From NCBI GenBank assembly GCA_964432825.1, contig CAYSOX010000005.1, positions 1-64,000 of the forward strand: DNA of 64,000 nucleotides. Direction: 5' to 3'. Shown here in pieces: positions 6,480-15,777 of the stretch. The position numbers were made by a program, and so were the translations under genes. The notes under the pieces were generated by a model, which saw only the letters and a list, made by a program, of their open reading frames with translations, was not told where the DNA came from and searched no databases. The DNA is from UMGS1908 sp964432825 (GTDB taxonomy: Bacteria > Bacillota > Clostridia > Christensenellales > UBA1242). Each line of letters opens with the position of its first letter. Position 1 is the first letter of the stretch.

Positions 6480-8738
6480 ATGAAGTATTTGAAAAAGTTT
6501 TTAAAAAATTTAGCATTATGTTTATTATTTTTTGTGTTGGCAAATGCAAAAATTTTTGGCGAAATTAGTCCCTTTGTTTTTTCGTTTTATTATGCGGTGA
6601 CGTTGGTTTTTAATACGGGTGTAGTATTTACCATTTTTATGGCGATAGGGGTTTTTGTGTCCAATTTAAACATTTGGGCAATTTTGGTTGCTTTATTGGT
6701 GATAAGCGTAAATTTATTATTAAAAATATTACGCAAGCATATAAAACCTAAATATTTATTGACTATTTATTTTATTGGATTGATATTATCTGAATTGCCA
6801 ACCATTTTTTTATATTCCAAGACAAATCTGGAATATTTGTTTTATTCGGTTAATTTAATATTAAGCATAGTGTCTTTCTATTTATTTTATCGTCTTTTGC
6901 AAGTTATTAAAGTTCGTGGGGTGAAAACTCGTTTTGTGCTGGATGAAAAAGTTGCGATGTTTACCTTGTTTTTGGCAATTTTTATGGGAATTGACAAAAT
7001 TGATATTTTTAATTTTGGAATAGATAGAATTATTCTTTCGCATATGCTAATGATTTTAACCAAACTCGAAAATCCGTTATTTGCACTGCTTTTAACTTTT
7101 GGGGCGGGGTGCGGTAAACTTATGCTAGAAAAAGAAGTTGGGCAATTATTGATGTTTTTATTGTGGTGCATCGGACTTTTGGCAATTAAAAATTACAAAA
7201 ACATAACTCGGGCAATATTTATAATTATTTTTGACTTATTAATTAGTGTCACGCTTGAGGTTTGTGGTGGGTACACATTATTTAATTTGATGTCTATTTT
7301 TATTGGTGTGGCGGTGTATTTAGTTTATCCCAAAAAAGCAAAAATAAATGTGGAAAATTTTTTCCAATATTCATTGGTGGATGATGTTGAACTGGATAAT
7401 TTTTCAAGAGTGGAACTCGAAATTAGACTTTCTGGACTTTCAAAACTTTTTAATTCTATAAATGGGGTATACAAAGAAATGGTGATACCAACGGACAAAA
7501 TGGAGAGTAGTATAGGTGCTATGTCAGACGAAGTATCCCAAAATATATGCGCTAGATGTGTTAATTATAAGGTATGTTATGGTGCAAAAGGTGTAAAAAA
7601 AGACTTGAATGAATTGCTAAATATGGCAATCGCAAAAAATGGAATCAACAATATAAATTTAACCAAAGCATTCAACTCGTGTATTTCAAGGAGTGCTATA
7701 GTAAATCAAATTAATGCTGAAGTCCAAAAGTTTAAGACACTAAAAAAGACAATTTCGGAACAAAATTTAACAAAAGTGACCATTGGTAATCAGTTTAAAA
7801 GCGTATCTAATGCCTTGGAAGTCTTTAAAAGCGGGATGCTGGAAGAGTCAAGGGTTGAAAGAATTAAAGAGGAAGATTTTATAAATTATTTGATGTTTGA
7901 AGGTATTGAATGCAAAGATTGTAGAATACTAAAAAATACCGAAAATCAATTAAAAAAAGTTTTATTAATGCTAAAACTTGGGGTGAACAAAGAAAGATTT
8001 TTAAAGGCGTCTTCTCGGTATTTTGGACAAAATTTAACCATAAACAATAATAAATTTGCAAATTTTAGCGGTTGGCAAGTGGTAGAATTGGTTGTTGCGC
8101 CTAAATATTCATTTTTATATGCGGTTGAAACAATTAGTAAAAGCGGAAATTCTAAAAATGGCGATAGTCACACATGTTCAAAGGTGTATGGCGGAAATTA
8201 TTTAATTTCAATAGCGGACGGCAAGGGGCATGGAGACGGAGCATATAGAATGAGCAAGAAAACACTGGAACTGATAGAGGGCTTTTTTCGTGCGGGGATA
8301 GATGATAATACGATTATCAAAAGCGTAAATCAAATTTTATCCTTTAACAATAGCGAAAATTTCAGTGCACTGGACATTGTTGTTTTTAATCCTTTTAATG
8401 GGTTGGCAAATTTTATCAAACTCGGAACAACTCCTACTATCATAAAAAGAAACACCGAAACAAAAGCCATAATTTCCAATGCTCTTCCAATAGGTGTGTG
8501 TGAATTTATAAACGCAACCGAGGAAAGGGAATGGCTTGTTTGTGGGGATATGGTGGTGTTAACATCGGATGGGGTTTTCGATGCTTTTCGTGATATAAAT
8601 AGTTTTGCGGGATTTATTAATAATTTACAAGTTTCAAATGTTGATATTTTTGCAAAAAATCTTATTAGTGAGGCGGTGCGACGGTCGGGAGGGAAAACTC
8701 TAGATGACTTAACCGTAATTGTTTTTAAAGTCTTTTGA
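6480..8738 (+). CDS. spoIIE: Stage II sporulation protein E (PP2C phosphatase)
   Basis: 752 residues. About ten membrane helices occupy the first ~275 residues, a charged linker with a CARCVNYKVCYG motif follows (~360), and a PP2C/SpoIIE phosphatase domain fills ~520-752 (LISIADGKGHGDGAYRMSK, LVCGDMVVLTSDGVFDAF). SpoIIE dephosphorylates SpoIIAA to release sigma F in the forespore and also localises to the polar septum. No Shine-Dalgarno is visible; a TATCAT hexamer ends 7 nt before the ATG but no good -35 pairs with it. Divergent from yabP and upstream of tilS, as in the Bacillus spoIIE-tilS neighbourhood. Confidence 0.95.
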   Translation: MKYLKKFLKNLALCLLFFVLANAKIFGEISPFVFSFYYAVTLVFNTGVVFTIFMAIGVFVSNLNIWAILVALLVISVNLLLKILRKHIKPKYLLTIYFIGLILSELPTIFLYSKTNLEYLFYSVNLILSIVSFYLFYRLLQVIKVRGVKTRFVLDEKVAMFTLFLAIFMGIDKIDIFNFGIDRIILSHMLMILTKLENPLFALLLTFGAGCGKLMLEKEVGQLLMFLLWCIGLLAIKNYKNITRAIFIIIFDLLISVTLEVCGGYTLFNLMSIFIGVAVYLVYPKKAKINVENFFQYSLVDDVELDNFSRVELEIRLSGLSKLFNSINGVYKEMVIPTDKMESSIGAMSDEVSQNICARCVNYKVCYGAKGVKKDLNELLNMAIAKNGINNINLTKAFNSCISRSAIVNQINAEVQKFKTLKKTISEQNLTKVTIGNQFKSVSNALEVFKSGMLEESRVERIKEEDFINYLMFEGIECKDCRILKNTENQLKKVLLMLKLGVNKERFLKASSRYFGQNLTINNNKFANFSGWQVVELVVAPKYSFLYAVETISKSGNSKNGDSHTCSKVYGGNYLISIADGKGHGDGAYRMSKKTLELIEGFFRAGIDDNTIIKSVNQILSFNNSENFSALDIVVFNPFNGLANFIKLGTTPTIIKRNTETKAIISNALPIGVCEFINATEEREWLVCGDMVVLTSDGVFDAFRDINSFAGFINNLQVSNVDIFAKNLISEAVRRSGGKTLDDLTVIVFKVF

Positions 8739-8769
8739 TACATAATCAATATATTCGGTGGATTTCCTC

Positions 8770-8798
8770 TTGCAAATTAGCATAAAATGAATTAAAAT
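8770..8798 (+). promoter_or_regulatory. Promoter of tilS, leaderless spacing
   Basis: TTGCAA 8770-8775, 17-nt spacer, TAAAAT 8793-8798; 6 nt (AGAATT) to the ATG at 8805 and no ribosome binding site. Confidence 0.7.
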
Positions 8799-8804
8799 AG
8801 AATT

Positions 8805-10142
8805 ATGGAAGATTTAATTTTAGAAACAATTCAAAAATATGGCTTAATAAAAAAGGGCGACCGCATAGGTGTTGGGTTTAGCGGTGGCAGTGATTCGGTT
8901 GCACTATTAAATGTTTTAAATAACCTATCAAAAAAAATTGGCTTTAAGTTGTTTGCTGTTCATATAAATCACGGAATTAGAGGGGAAGAAGCCTTACGAG
9001 ATGAAAAATTTGCTGAAAATTTCTGCAAAAAAATAGGTGTAGACTTAATTACAAAAAATGTTTATGCGGTAGAATATTCAAAGTCAAATAAATTGACGCT
9101 TGAAGAGGGTGCTAGGATTTTAAGATATCAAGTTTTTGATGTTCTAATTAATGAATTAAAATTAAATAAGATTGCTTTAGCGCATCATAAAAATGACCAA
9201 GCCGAAAGTATTTTAATGCATATAGGAAGAGGTTCGGGGTTAAACGGCTTAGTCGGAATGACTGAGTTCGGTGAAAAGTACATTAGGCCGTTGCTTGGTG
9301 TTTCTAAAAAACAAATTTTGGATTACTTAAAGCAACAAAACTTAACTTTTGTTACCGATAGTTCCAATAATTCACTTGAATATTCTAGAAATTTTATGCG
9401 AAAAAAAGTAGTTGAAAGTTATGAAGAATTATACCCCAAATTGACCGATAACCTATACAAATTATCTAAAAAAGTGCAAGAAGAGAATGAATTTTTGGAT
9501 AGTTTAGTAAAAAAGCGTTGGTTTAGAAAAGAAAATGAGCAAATCACCATTTTAGATGAGGTTGCATCTTTGCATCCGGTGTTAAAAATGCGTTCGGTAA
9601 TCAATGCATTTAAACTAATAAATAAAAGTGTGGATATTGAAGAAAAACACCTAAGAGCGGTAGTAGATTTGTTTTCAAAGCAGGTGGGAAAGCGTATAAA
9701 TTTACCTCAGCAGTTGATTGCTGTTAGAAAATATGACGGTGTATGTATATGCCCAGAAGACAACGAAAAGAAAGTTGATTTTTATGCCGAGTTTAAATTA
9801 GGGCAAACAAAGTTTAATGATTACATTATAAATGTCGAAAAAGTTAATGTAAAAGATATTAAGTTTGGTGACGGGTTGTATATTGATTATTTGAAATTGC
9901 CTAAAAATTTGATGTGGAGAACAATTCAAGAGGGTGATGTAATTCAAAAATTTGATGGCAAAAGCCGGAAATTAAAACAATTTTTAGTAGATAAAAAGGT
10001 GGATAGTCTAACACGAAAAAACCTTCCAATTTTGATGTATGGAAATAATTGCTTGGTGGTTTTAGGTGTGGAAATTTCAAAGTCGGTGGCAATCACGAAT
10101 GAGCGTGATGAAGTATTAAAAATAAGTTATACAAAAAAATAA
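8805..10142 (+). CDS. tilS: tRNA(Ile)-lysidine synthase TilS
   Basis: 445 residues. The N-terminal PP-loop ATP-pyrophosphatase motif GVGFSGGSDSVALLNVL is near residues 21-37; downstream are HINHGIRGEEALRDE and IALAHHKNDQAESILMHIGRGSG, classic TilS signatures. The C-terminal ~200 residues carry the substrate-binding domains. The enzyme adds lysine to C34 of the CAU-anticodon tRNA-Ile so that it reads AUA; it is normally essential. The neighbour spoIIE matches Bacillus gene order. The mRNA is predicted to be leaderless. Confidence 0.95.
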   Translation: MEDLILETIQKYGLIKKGDRIGVGFSGGSDSVALLNVLNNLSKKIGFKLFAVHINHGIRGEEALRDEKFAENFCKKIGVDLITKNVYAVEYSKSNKLTLEEGARILRYQVFDVLINELKLNKIALAHHKNDQAESILMHIGRGSGLNGLVGMTEFGEKYIRPLLGVSKKQILDYLKQQNLTFVTDSSNNSLEYSRNFMRKKVVESYEELYPKLTDNLYKLSKKVQEENEFLDSLVKKRWFRKENEQITILDEVASLHPVLKMRSVINAFKLINKSVDIEEKHLRAVVDLFSKQVGKRINLPQQLIAVRKYDGVCICPEDNEKKVDFYAEFKLGQTKFNDYIINVEKVNVKDIKFGDGLYIDYLKLPKNLMWRTIQEGDVIQKFDGKSRKLKQFLVDKKVDSLTRKNLPILMYGNNCLVVLGVEISKSVAITNERDEVLKISYTKK

Positions 10143-10483
10143 TGCAATAGCCACACTGAAATTTACATATAAAGTATAAATAAAGTTCAATTTTAATAAT
10201 AAACAGGTTGGTTCTGTATCAAGCACATATTTGGAAAGCCACATAAAAAAGCATATGTTTAATTTTTCATTATTTATATATCTGGCTTGTGTTGGGGAAG
10301 ATTGAGGCTATTTATTCGCAAATGCGTGATAAAGCCATAGACACTATTCTCACATCAAACGGCTGAGTCTTTTGATACTTCTATAACTAATAGCAAATAT
10401 AAAACCCTTCAGTAGATGGGAAAAGTGTTTTACCAATTATTAATTGTTGGCATAAAAAGTAGTTAATTGTCAAAAATATTGAT
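10143..10483. other. Intergenic region, 341 nt
   Basis: No gene, clear promoter or terminator recognised. The stretch 10301-10367 reads as a short open frame on the plus strand (EAIYSQMRDKAIDTILTSNG, then stop) without a start, which might be a gene remnant. Confidence 0.3.
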
Positions 10484-11596
10484 ATGAAGAAGTTTCTTTT
10501 ATCAATATTTTTATTTTTGTTGTTATTTTTTGTGACAATGAATTTTCCAACTAAAAAAAGTGAAGCCTCGCAATATAATAGGTTAAAGGAAGACGGGGTA
10601 ATTATAGAATGCCCCGAACAGTTAAACTATAATATAAATTATCGAAACATAGATTATGCAATTGATAATAAGTTAATTAAAAGACTAAAAAATATGGGTT
10701 TTAATAATAAAGTTATATGTGAATATCTGTTTGAGGATTTTAATCAAAATGTCGACCAGTTGAAAGAAAAAATAAATGTATTGCCCACAGATTCAAAATT
10801 TATTACAAAAAATGGGGTTTTAGGTGTAACTCGGGATATTGATGGACAAAGTTTGGTGGAGGATGGGTTGTTTGCCGAATTGGTAAAAATGGTGGAAAAT
10901 TCTAAAAATAGTGTCGTTTTAACTATTGAAAAAGAATATGCGAAAAAAACATATGAGGATAATTTAAAACTTACCAATTTGCGTTCGGCATTTGAAACAC
11001 CAATAACGGGGGTCAACCAAGAGGGGCGAATAAACAATATAGCCGTAGCCTTAAAAAAGTTTGATGGGTTGGTTGTTTTGAATGGTGAAAAAGTTTCATT
11101 TAATGAAATTGTTGGTGAAACAACCGAAGAAAATGGTTTTAGCCTTGCTAAAGTTATTGTAAACGGAAAATATGCCGATGATTTTGGTGGAGGAGTGTGT
11201 CAAGCCTCTACAACACTTTACAATGCCTTGCTTTTGGCCGATGTGGATATCATTCAAGCAAACCCGCATAGTTTAAAGGTTGGTTATGTGTGGGGCGGTT
11301 TTGATGCTATGGTTTCAAACGGGATAAGCGATATGGTGTTTCAAAACAATACTGGGGAAGATATTGTAATTACTACCTTTTGTAATGATTTAGAGTGTGG
11401 GGTTAGAATTTATGGTAAAGAACCCGAATATACTATAAAAAGAATTAGCGAAAAAGTAGATTTCGATTCGGATTTGCAACCCGATATTTCAACTAAATAT
11501 ATTTCCAAGTTGGAATATTACAAGGGTGAAGATTTGATAAAAACAAAAACTTTGCGAAGAAGCAATTATAAAAAGTTGGTTACACATTCAGAATGA
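10484..11596 (+). CDS. VanW family protein, exported
   Basis: 370 residues. Residues 1-25 form a signal or anchor helix (FLLSIFLFLLLFFVTMNF). The C-terminal half is a VanW domain with its hallmark motifs: LNGEKVSFNEIVGETTEENG, DFGGGVCQASTTLYNALL, and ANPHSLKVGYVWGGFDAMV. VanW domains occur in vancomycin-resistance clusters and in many envelope proteins, but their biochemical role is unproven. There is no resistance cluster here. It sits between tilS and veg-sipL, in a region rich in sporulation genes. No strong RBS is visible before the ATG. Confidence 0.9.
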   Translation: MKKFLLSIFLFLLLFFVTMNFPTKKSEASQYNRLKEDGVIIECPEQLNYNINYRNIDYAIDNKLIKRLKNMGFNNKVICEYLFEDFNQNVDQLKEKINVLPTDSKFITKNGVLGVTRDIDGQSLVEDGLFAELVKMVENSKNSVVLTIEKEYAKKTYEDNLKLTNLRSAFETPITGVNQEGRINNIAVALKKFDGLVVLNGEKVSFNEIVGETTEENGFSLAKVIVNGKYADDFGGGVCQASTTLYNALLLADVDIIQANPHSLKVGYVWGGFDAMVSNGISDMVFQNNTGEDIVITTFCNDLECGVRIYGKEPEYTIKRISEKVDFDSDLQPDISTKYISKLEYYKGEDLIKTKTLRRSNYKKLVTHSE

Positions 11597-11784
11597 TAGT
11601 GACTAAACTTGTGTGACGCGAAGTTTTTAGAGATTTTAAAACTAAAATAAGTAAAGAATTATAATAAACAAACTATGCAAAGTAAAAATTTTAAAATTTA
11701 AAAACTAAAATTAAAATTTATAAAAATTTCTTTGATGTATAAAAATTTTTTAATTGGAAAATATTATGCAAAGGAGAATTTAAT

Positions 11785-12024
11785 ATGAGAAAAGCAACTT
11801 TATCAATCAGTGAAATTATTGAAAGGATAAAAAACTTACAAGGAAAAGATATAGATATGGAAGTAAATAGAGGCAGAAAAAGAATAGAAAAATATGTAGG
11901 AGTAATAGAAAAAGTTTATCCTAGCGTGTTTACCGTTAGTATTAAAAGCCCAGAAAATCAGCAAAATCAAAGTTTTAGTTACAGCGATGTTTTATGTGGT
12001 GATGTAAAAATTAAAAATAAGTAA
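11785..12024 (+). CDS. veg: Veg protein
   Basis: 79 residues, preceded by AAAGGAG. The GRKRIEKYVGVIEKVYPSVF segment is the core of the Veg family (DUF1021), small SH3-like cytoplasmic proteins. In Bacillus subtilis Veg is highly transcribed and stimulates biofilm formation; the mechanism is unclear. Here it directly precedes sipL, with 75 nt between stop and start, probably in one transcript. Confidence 0.92.
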   Translation: MRKATLSISEIIERIKNLQGKDIDMEVNRGRKRIEKYVGVIEKVYPSVFTVSIKSPENQQNQSFSYSDVLCGDVKIKNK

Positions 12025-12099
12025 AAATTTGTGCATAATTTTTCGACGAGCTTTATAAAATGTATTAACCGAATAGTTTTTGAAGTGAGGAGGAAAATT

Positions 12100-13599
12100 A
12101 TGGCAACTACTAAACACATTAAAATATCCAATGGTGGACTTTTAAAGGTGGTTGAAACTAAAGTAAATTGTAACTATAGTGCAGTTGATGGGGTGCAAAT
12201 CGACAAAATTTTAGATAACATTGTAAATCCTAGTGTGTCACAAGCGGAAAAAGTTAATGACCAATTGGATATTGTAGGAAGGGTAGGATTGACTAGCCTA
12301 TATTTGGATACCGAGAAAAATTTGCAAACAAATATTTCTGTGGTTGATTTTTCTGAAAAGGTGCAAGTTCCGGATGCCGATGCAATAGTGGTTGTTCCTA
12401 AGGTAAAGAGTGTAAAATCAAGAAAAGAAACGGCGGTTTTTGTGGATTTGGTTATTACGCTAGAACTGGAAATATATGGTGTAATTCAAGAAACTTTAAG
12501 TTTTGTAGAGGCTGGAAATGAAGGCTTAAATGAATTGACCGACGAGGTTTCGACTGATAGTTTATTGTGTTTTAATAGTTCGGTTGCGGAAAATATGGAA
12601 ACGATTGAATTAGAAGCCGAATCTAAAGTTCTTTCAACCTATTCTTCATTAGCAATTTCAAAGGTGGTGCCAAATGGTAATTTTGTTACATTAAGCGGTG
12701 AAATAACCCGAGATGTAATATATTCGCTAGGTGGGAACATAAAAAGAGTGCAAAAGCGTTCGGATGTACAAGAAGAGGTGTCTTTATTAAATTGCACCGC
12801 CGACACACCTTGTTTTTCGAAATGTTTCATTAGTGGAGAGGTTTTTGATGCTGAAGCGAACGAGAATGGTGTGAGTGTAACCATTACAACCAGTCTTTCA
12901 ATTTCGGTGTGGGGTTTTGAAAATACCAAATTCACTATTTTAAAAGACGCCTTTTCGTGCAACAAAAATATCTCACTCACTTCAACATCTTTTGAAGCCC
13001 TAAAATACAACAATTCTGCCGTATATTCCGATCAGTTAAGCGTTGTTGAAGATGTGACAAAATTTAAACGAATTGATGAGGTTTTGGCAATTGGTAGCAA
13101 TACAATAAAGGTTAAAAGCACAAATTTTTCGGATGGAATGTTTAATATTACAGGAACCATTTCGCAAACAATCATTGGTAAAAATTATGATAATGACGAT
13201 ATTTTCAGCCTTGCAGTAGATTCTGAGTTTCAAACGACCATCAACAATATTCCCTCAGACGATGCAACCGAGTTTGATTATTCGCTAGTTGCACAATGTT
13301 TATCTTGCAAAAATAAGGCGGGTAAGGAAATTGCTTTGAATTATAACATTAATGTGTTGTTTAATTCAAAAGTATGCAAAAATGAGGTGCTTATTAAAGA
13401 GATTGAAGAGGGGGGAGAACTTGAACAAAACCCATATAGCATATTTGTTTATAAGCCTGAAACTAATGAAAAAGTGTTTGATATTGCAAAAAAACTTTGC
13501 GTAACACCCGATTGTGTATTATCCCAAAACCCAGATATAGTTGACGGCAAGCCAATTGAAAGGGTGGTAGTGTATAAAAGGGTGCAAAAAAACAATTGA
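12100..13599 (+). CDS. sipL: SpoIVA-interacting coat protein SipL (DUF3794, LysM)
   Basis: 499 residues from MATTKHI at 12100, which follows a strong GAGGAGG; an in-frame ATG at 12031 lacks one. The N-terminal and central parts are repeated beta-rich DUF3794 modules (one begins VQVPDADAIVVVPKVKSVK). A C-terminal LysM domain is near 445-495 (SIFVYKPETNEKVFDIAKK, VTPDCVLSQNPDI). In Clostridioides difficile SipL binds the coat ATPase SpoIVA through its LysM domain and is needed for coat assembly. Expected in the mother cell. A strong terminator follows at 13766. Confidence 0.88.
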   Translation: MATTKHIKISNGGLLKVVETKVNCNYSAVDGVQIDKILDNIVNPSVSQAEKVNDQLDIVGRVGLTSLYLDTEKNLQTNISVVDFSEKVQVPDADAIVVVPKVKSVKSRKETAVFVDLVITLELEIYGVIQETLSFVEAGNEGLNELTDEVSTDSLLCFNSSVAENMETIELEAESKVLSTYSSLAISKVVPNGNFVTLSGEITRDVIYSLGGNIKRVQKRSDVQEEVSLLNCTADTPCFSKCFISGEVFDAEANENGVSVTITTSLSISVWGFENTKFTILKDAFSCNKNISLTSTSFEALKYNNSAVYSDQLSVVEDVTKFKRIDEVLAIGSNTIKVKSTNFSDGMFNITGTISQTIIGKNYDNDDIFSLAVDSEFQTTINNIPSDDATEFDYSLVAQCLSCKNKAGKEIALNYNINVLFNSKVCKNEVLIKEIEEGGELEQNPYSIFVYKPETNEKVFDIAKKLCVTPDCVLSQNPDIVDGKPIERVVVYKRVQKNN

Positions 13600-13765
13600 T
13601 TTTTGAAAAACTTATTTATCCCCAAAACTTGTATAATTTGCAAAAAAATATTGAATTTGCAAAAAGATGAATTGCCCAAAAACAAAATTTGAGGATTTCT
13701 ACTTGAAACTAGTGTAAATTTAAAAAACTTTATCTTATATAAGATTCAAAAAAACATATATTTGA

Positions 13766-13803
13766 AAATACCCCCTAAGGTTTAACCTTAGGGGGTATTT
13801 CAT
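13766..13803. terminator. Strong bidirectional terminator
   Basis: AAATACCCCCTAAGG pairs perfectly with CCTTAGGGGGTATTT (13766-13800), with A- and T-rich flanks. It lies between sipL (+) and the WG-repeat gene (-), which converge. Confidence 0.92.
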
Positions 13804-13942
13804 TGTGTTAGTCCTTTATTGAGTGAATGCTTTATTTTGTGAGTATTTCATTATGTGAGTACTTAATTTATGAGTTGTTTGATTAAGCGGATAATTTCTC
13901 ATTAAGTAAGTTGTTTCATTAAGTAAGTTTTTTGTTAGGGGA
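13804..13942. repeat. Degenerate ~16-20 bp tandem repeats
   Basis: About seven imperfect units resembling TTTCATTAAGTGAGT follow one another (for example TTTATTTTGTGAGTA, TTCATTATGTGAGTA, TTCATTAAGTAAGTT). Not a CRISPR: there are no unique spacers. Function unknown; the rest of the 13600-14013 gap holds nothing else recognised. Confidence 0.5.
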
Positions 13943-14013
13943 AGATGAATGAAGGTAAAAATAATTTCTATGCGTTCCCATTTTTAAGTTTATTATTTAA
14001 AAAGTAAAACAAA

Positions 14014-15342
14014 TTACATAAGGGTGTTTTCGTCGAAGTCTTCAAATTGAGGTTTTTTTGTTGATTCTTTTTCTTTTTTCAATAATTCCTTATAATAAAG
14101 TGCACTTTCTTTCATATATTTAGCAATTTTAGTAAGATTTTCATATTTTAGATTTGTTGGAACTTGCTCTAGTTGGGATACGGTTGTTATTTGATTTTGC
14201 TTTGAAATTTCAAAATTTAGGATATCGTTAAAGTTGTAATAAATATCGTGGGCGTAAAGGTCATAAATGCTAATTTTATTTTGGAAATAATCGTGCAATC
14301 GGTCGGAATAAAGGTCGTGAATGCTAGAATTTTTAGCGGGGTCAAAAAGTTGAGCACGCTCTACAGATTTGTTTTCAAAAGAAGGGGTAAAACCAAAAGC
14401 AAAAATCCCGTTTGCTATATCTTGTCTTGCGTCATCGGCTTGTTTGTAGGTCGTGAATTTTTTGTCGCTAAGGTTTCCGTTTTTATCCCGCAATTGAAAT
14501 GGACTGCATCCGCCATATTTCTTAACAATTGCAAACCCGTTTTTATAACCTAAAGCCCAGTCAAATTCTTCGCTGTAGCGACCCGTTGTATCTCTATATC
14601 TATATGGGCCGTCATCGGTTGCACGGACAACCGCAAATCCTTCGTGATAATTGTTGGCGTCGAAAAATTCTTCACTCAAATTGCCTTGCAAATCCCTATA
14701 TTGATAATTTCCGTTTGCAGTTTTCTTAACAATTGCATAACCATCGTTATAACTCCAAACCCTAAAGTATTCTTCACTTAAATTGCCTTTCAAATCGCGA
14801 AAACAATAACTTCCGTTTGGATATTTTTGTACACCTGCAAGTCCTTGCGAATAACTATTTGCCATATTAAATTCTTCGCTGAAATTACCCGAACAGTCTC
14901 TGAATTGATAGTGTGAATATCGGGTTTTTCGTACAAGTGCCAAGCCATCATTATAACTCCATGCACGATAAAATTCTTCGCTCAAATTACCATTTAAATC
15001 TCTAAATTGGAAGGGAACCTCGGGTTTGTCAAGGGAGCCTCGGTTAGTGTTTCCAAAAACTTCTTTTGCTTTTGCAAGTGTCTGTACACATGCAAAGCCG
15101 TTTTTATATTCCCATGCCATATAATAAGGTTTACTTAAATTTCCGTCAGTGTCACGAAATTGAAGTGCTCCATCTTTATACTTTTGTACGAGTGCCAAGC
15201 CTTCACTGTAGTTTAGTGCTTTTGTAAATTCTTCACTTTGGTTGTTGTTTTGGTCAATAAACACATAAGGCCCTGTAGGCGTTAATTTTGCAAGCCTAAA
15301 TCCTTCTTTTGTTGCTTTACTAATTGAAAAATAGTTCTTCAT
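14014..15342 (-). CDS. WG-repeat protein
   Basis: 442 residues. Roughly 15-320 consist of seven to eight repeats of about 34 residues with the pattern FRDLNGNLSEEF..A.SYNDGLALV+K, which is the WG beta-repeat type. The rest (~320-442) is helical and charged, with no repeats. There is no signal peptide or membrane segment, so it is probably cytoplasmic. WG-repeat proteins are common in gut Firmicutes and Bacteroidetes and are thought to mediate binding; no enzymatic role is known. It appears monocistronic and converges with sipL. Confidence 0.85.
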   Translation of the reverse strand: MKNYFSISKATKEGFRLAKLTPTGPYVFIDQNNNQSEEFTKALNYSEGLALVQKYKDGALQFRDTDGNLSKPYYMAWEYKNGFACVQTLAKAKEVFGNTNRGSLDKPEVPFQFRDLNGNLSEEFYRAWSYNDGLALVRKTRYSHYQFRDCSGNFSEEFNMANSYSQGLAGVQKYPNGSYCFRDLKGNLSEEYFRVWSYNDGYAIVKKTANGNYQYRDLQGNLSEEFFDANNYHEGFAVVRATDDGPYRYRDTTGRYSEEFDWALGYKNGFAIVKKYGGCSPFQLRDKNGNLSDKKFTTYKQADDARQDIANGIFAFGFTPSFENKSVERAQLFDPAKNSSIHDLYSDRLHDYFQNKISIYDLYAHDIYYNFNDILNFEISKQNQITTVSQLEQVPTNLKYENLTKIAKYMKESALYYKELLKKEKESTKKPQFEDFDENTLM

Positions 15343-15730
15343 TTTTTCTCCCCTCTTTGTTTGATTTTATGTTTTCATTTTAACATTGGGTAGAAAAAAT
15401 GTACATACAAAATTCTCTAATTTTAGTGGAAGTCGTTTTGAGATTGTCAAAGTTAAAAATACATAAAAATGTTAATTAAATTTATAGAATAATTAAATTA
15501 ACTATTAGATGCCAGTGCTGTGTTTTGGGGTATAAATAAATTTTTTGAGTGATTTGAATAAATTTATTTTGCTATTAGGCTAGGGTATTTGTAATAGGCT
15601 AGGGAATGGGTAGCAAAAAGGAGGTCAAAAAAAAGACCATCTTTATCAAAAACACTATTATGTTACACATAACTCCTTTAAAATAAAGGTGAAAATGGGT
15701 TTTGATAGAAGGTGTTATTTATAAAAAAAT
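15343..15730. other. Intergenic region with small direct and inverted repeats
   Basis: Between glpK and the WG gene. It holds the repeated TAGGCTAGGG (near 15577 and 15597) and an imperfect inverted pair, CATCTTTATCAAAA (about 15642-15655) with TTTTGATAGAAGGTG (about 15696-15710). No gene seen. Confidence 0.35.
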
Positions 15731-15772
15731 AAAAGCCTAACACCTTAAATTGTACTTAAAGTTTAGGCTTTT
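15731..15772. terminator. Bidirectional terminator after glpK
   Basis: AAAAGCCTAA (15731-15740) pairs with TTAGGCTTTT (15763-15772), with additional inner pairing. It lies 6 nt past the glpK stop on the minus strand. Confidence 0.88.
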
Positions 15773-15777
15773 TACTA

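Noticed and set aside
8330..8749. 139-codon minus-strand frame
   Set aside because: Lies inside the SpoIIE phosphatase domain on the opposite strand, without a motif or an RBS.
12031..12099. Earlier ATG for sipL
   Set aside because: No RBS before it, while GAGGAGG directly precedes ATG 12100, where SipL-like sequence starts.
13804..13942. CRISPR array
   Set aside because: Units are short, degenerate and contiguous, with no spacers or cas genes.
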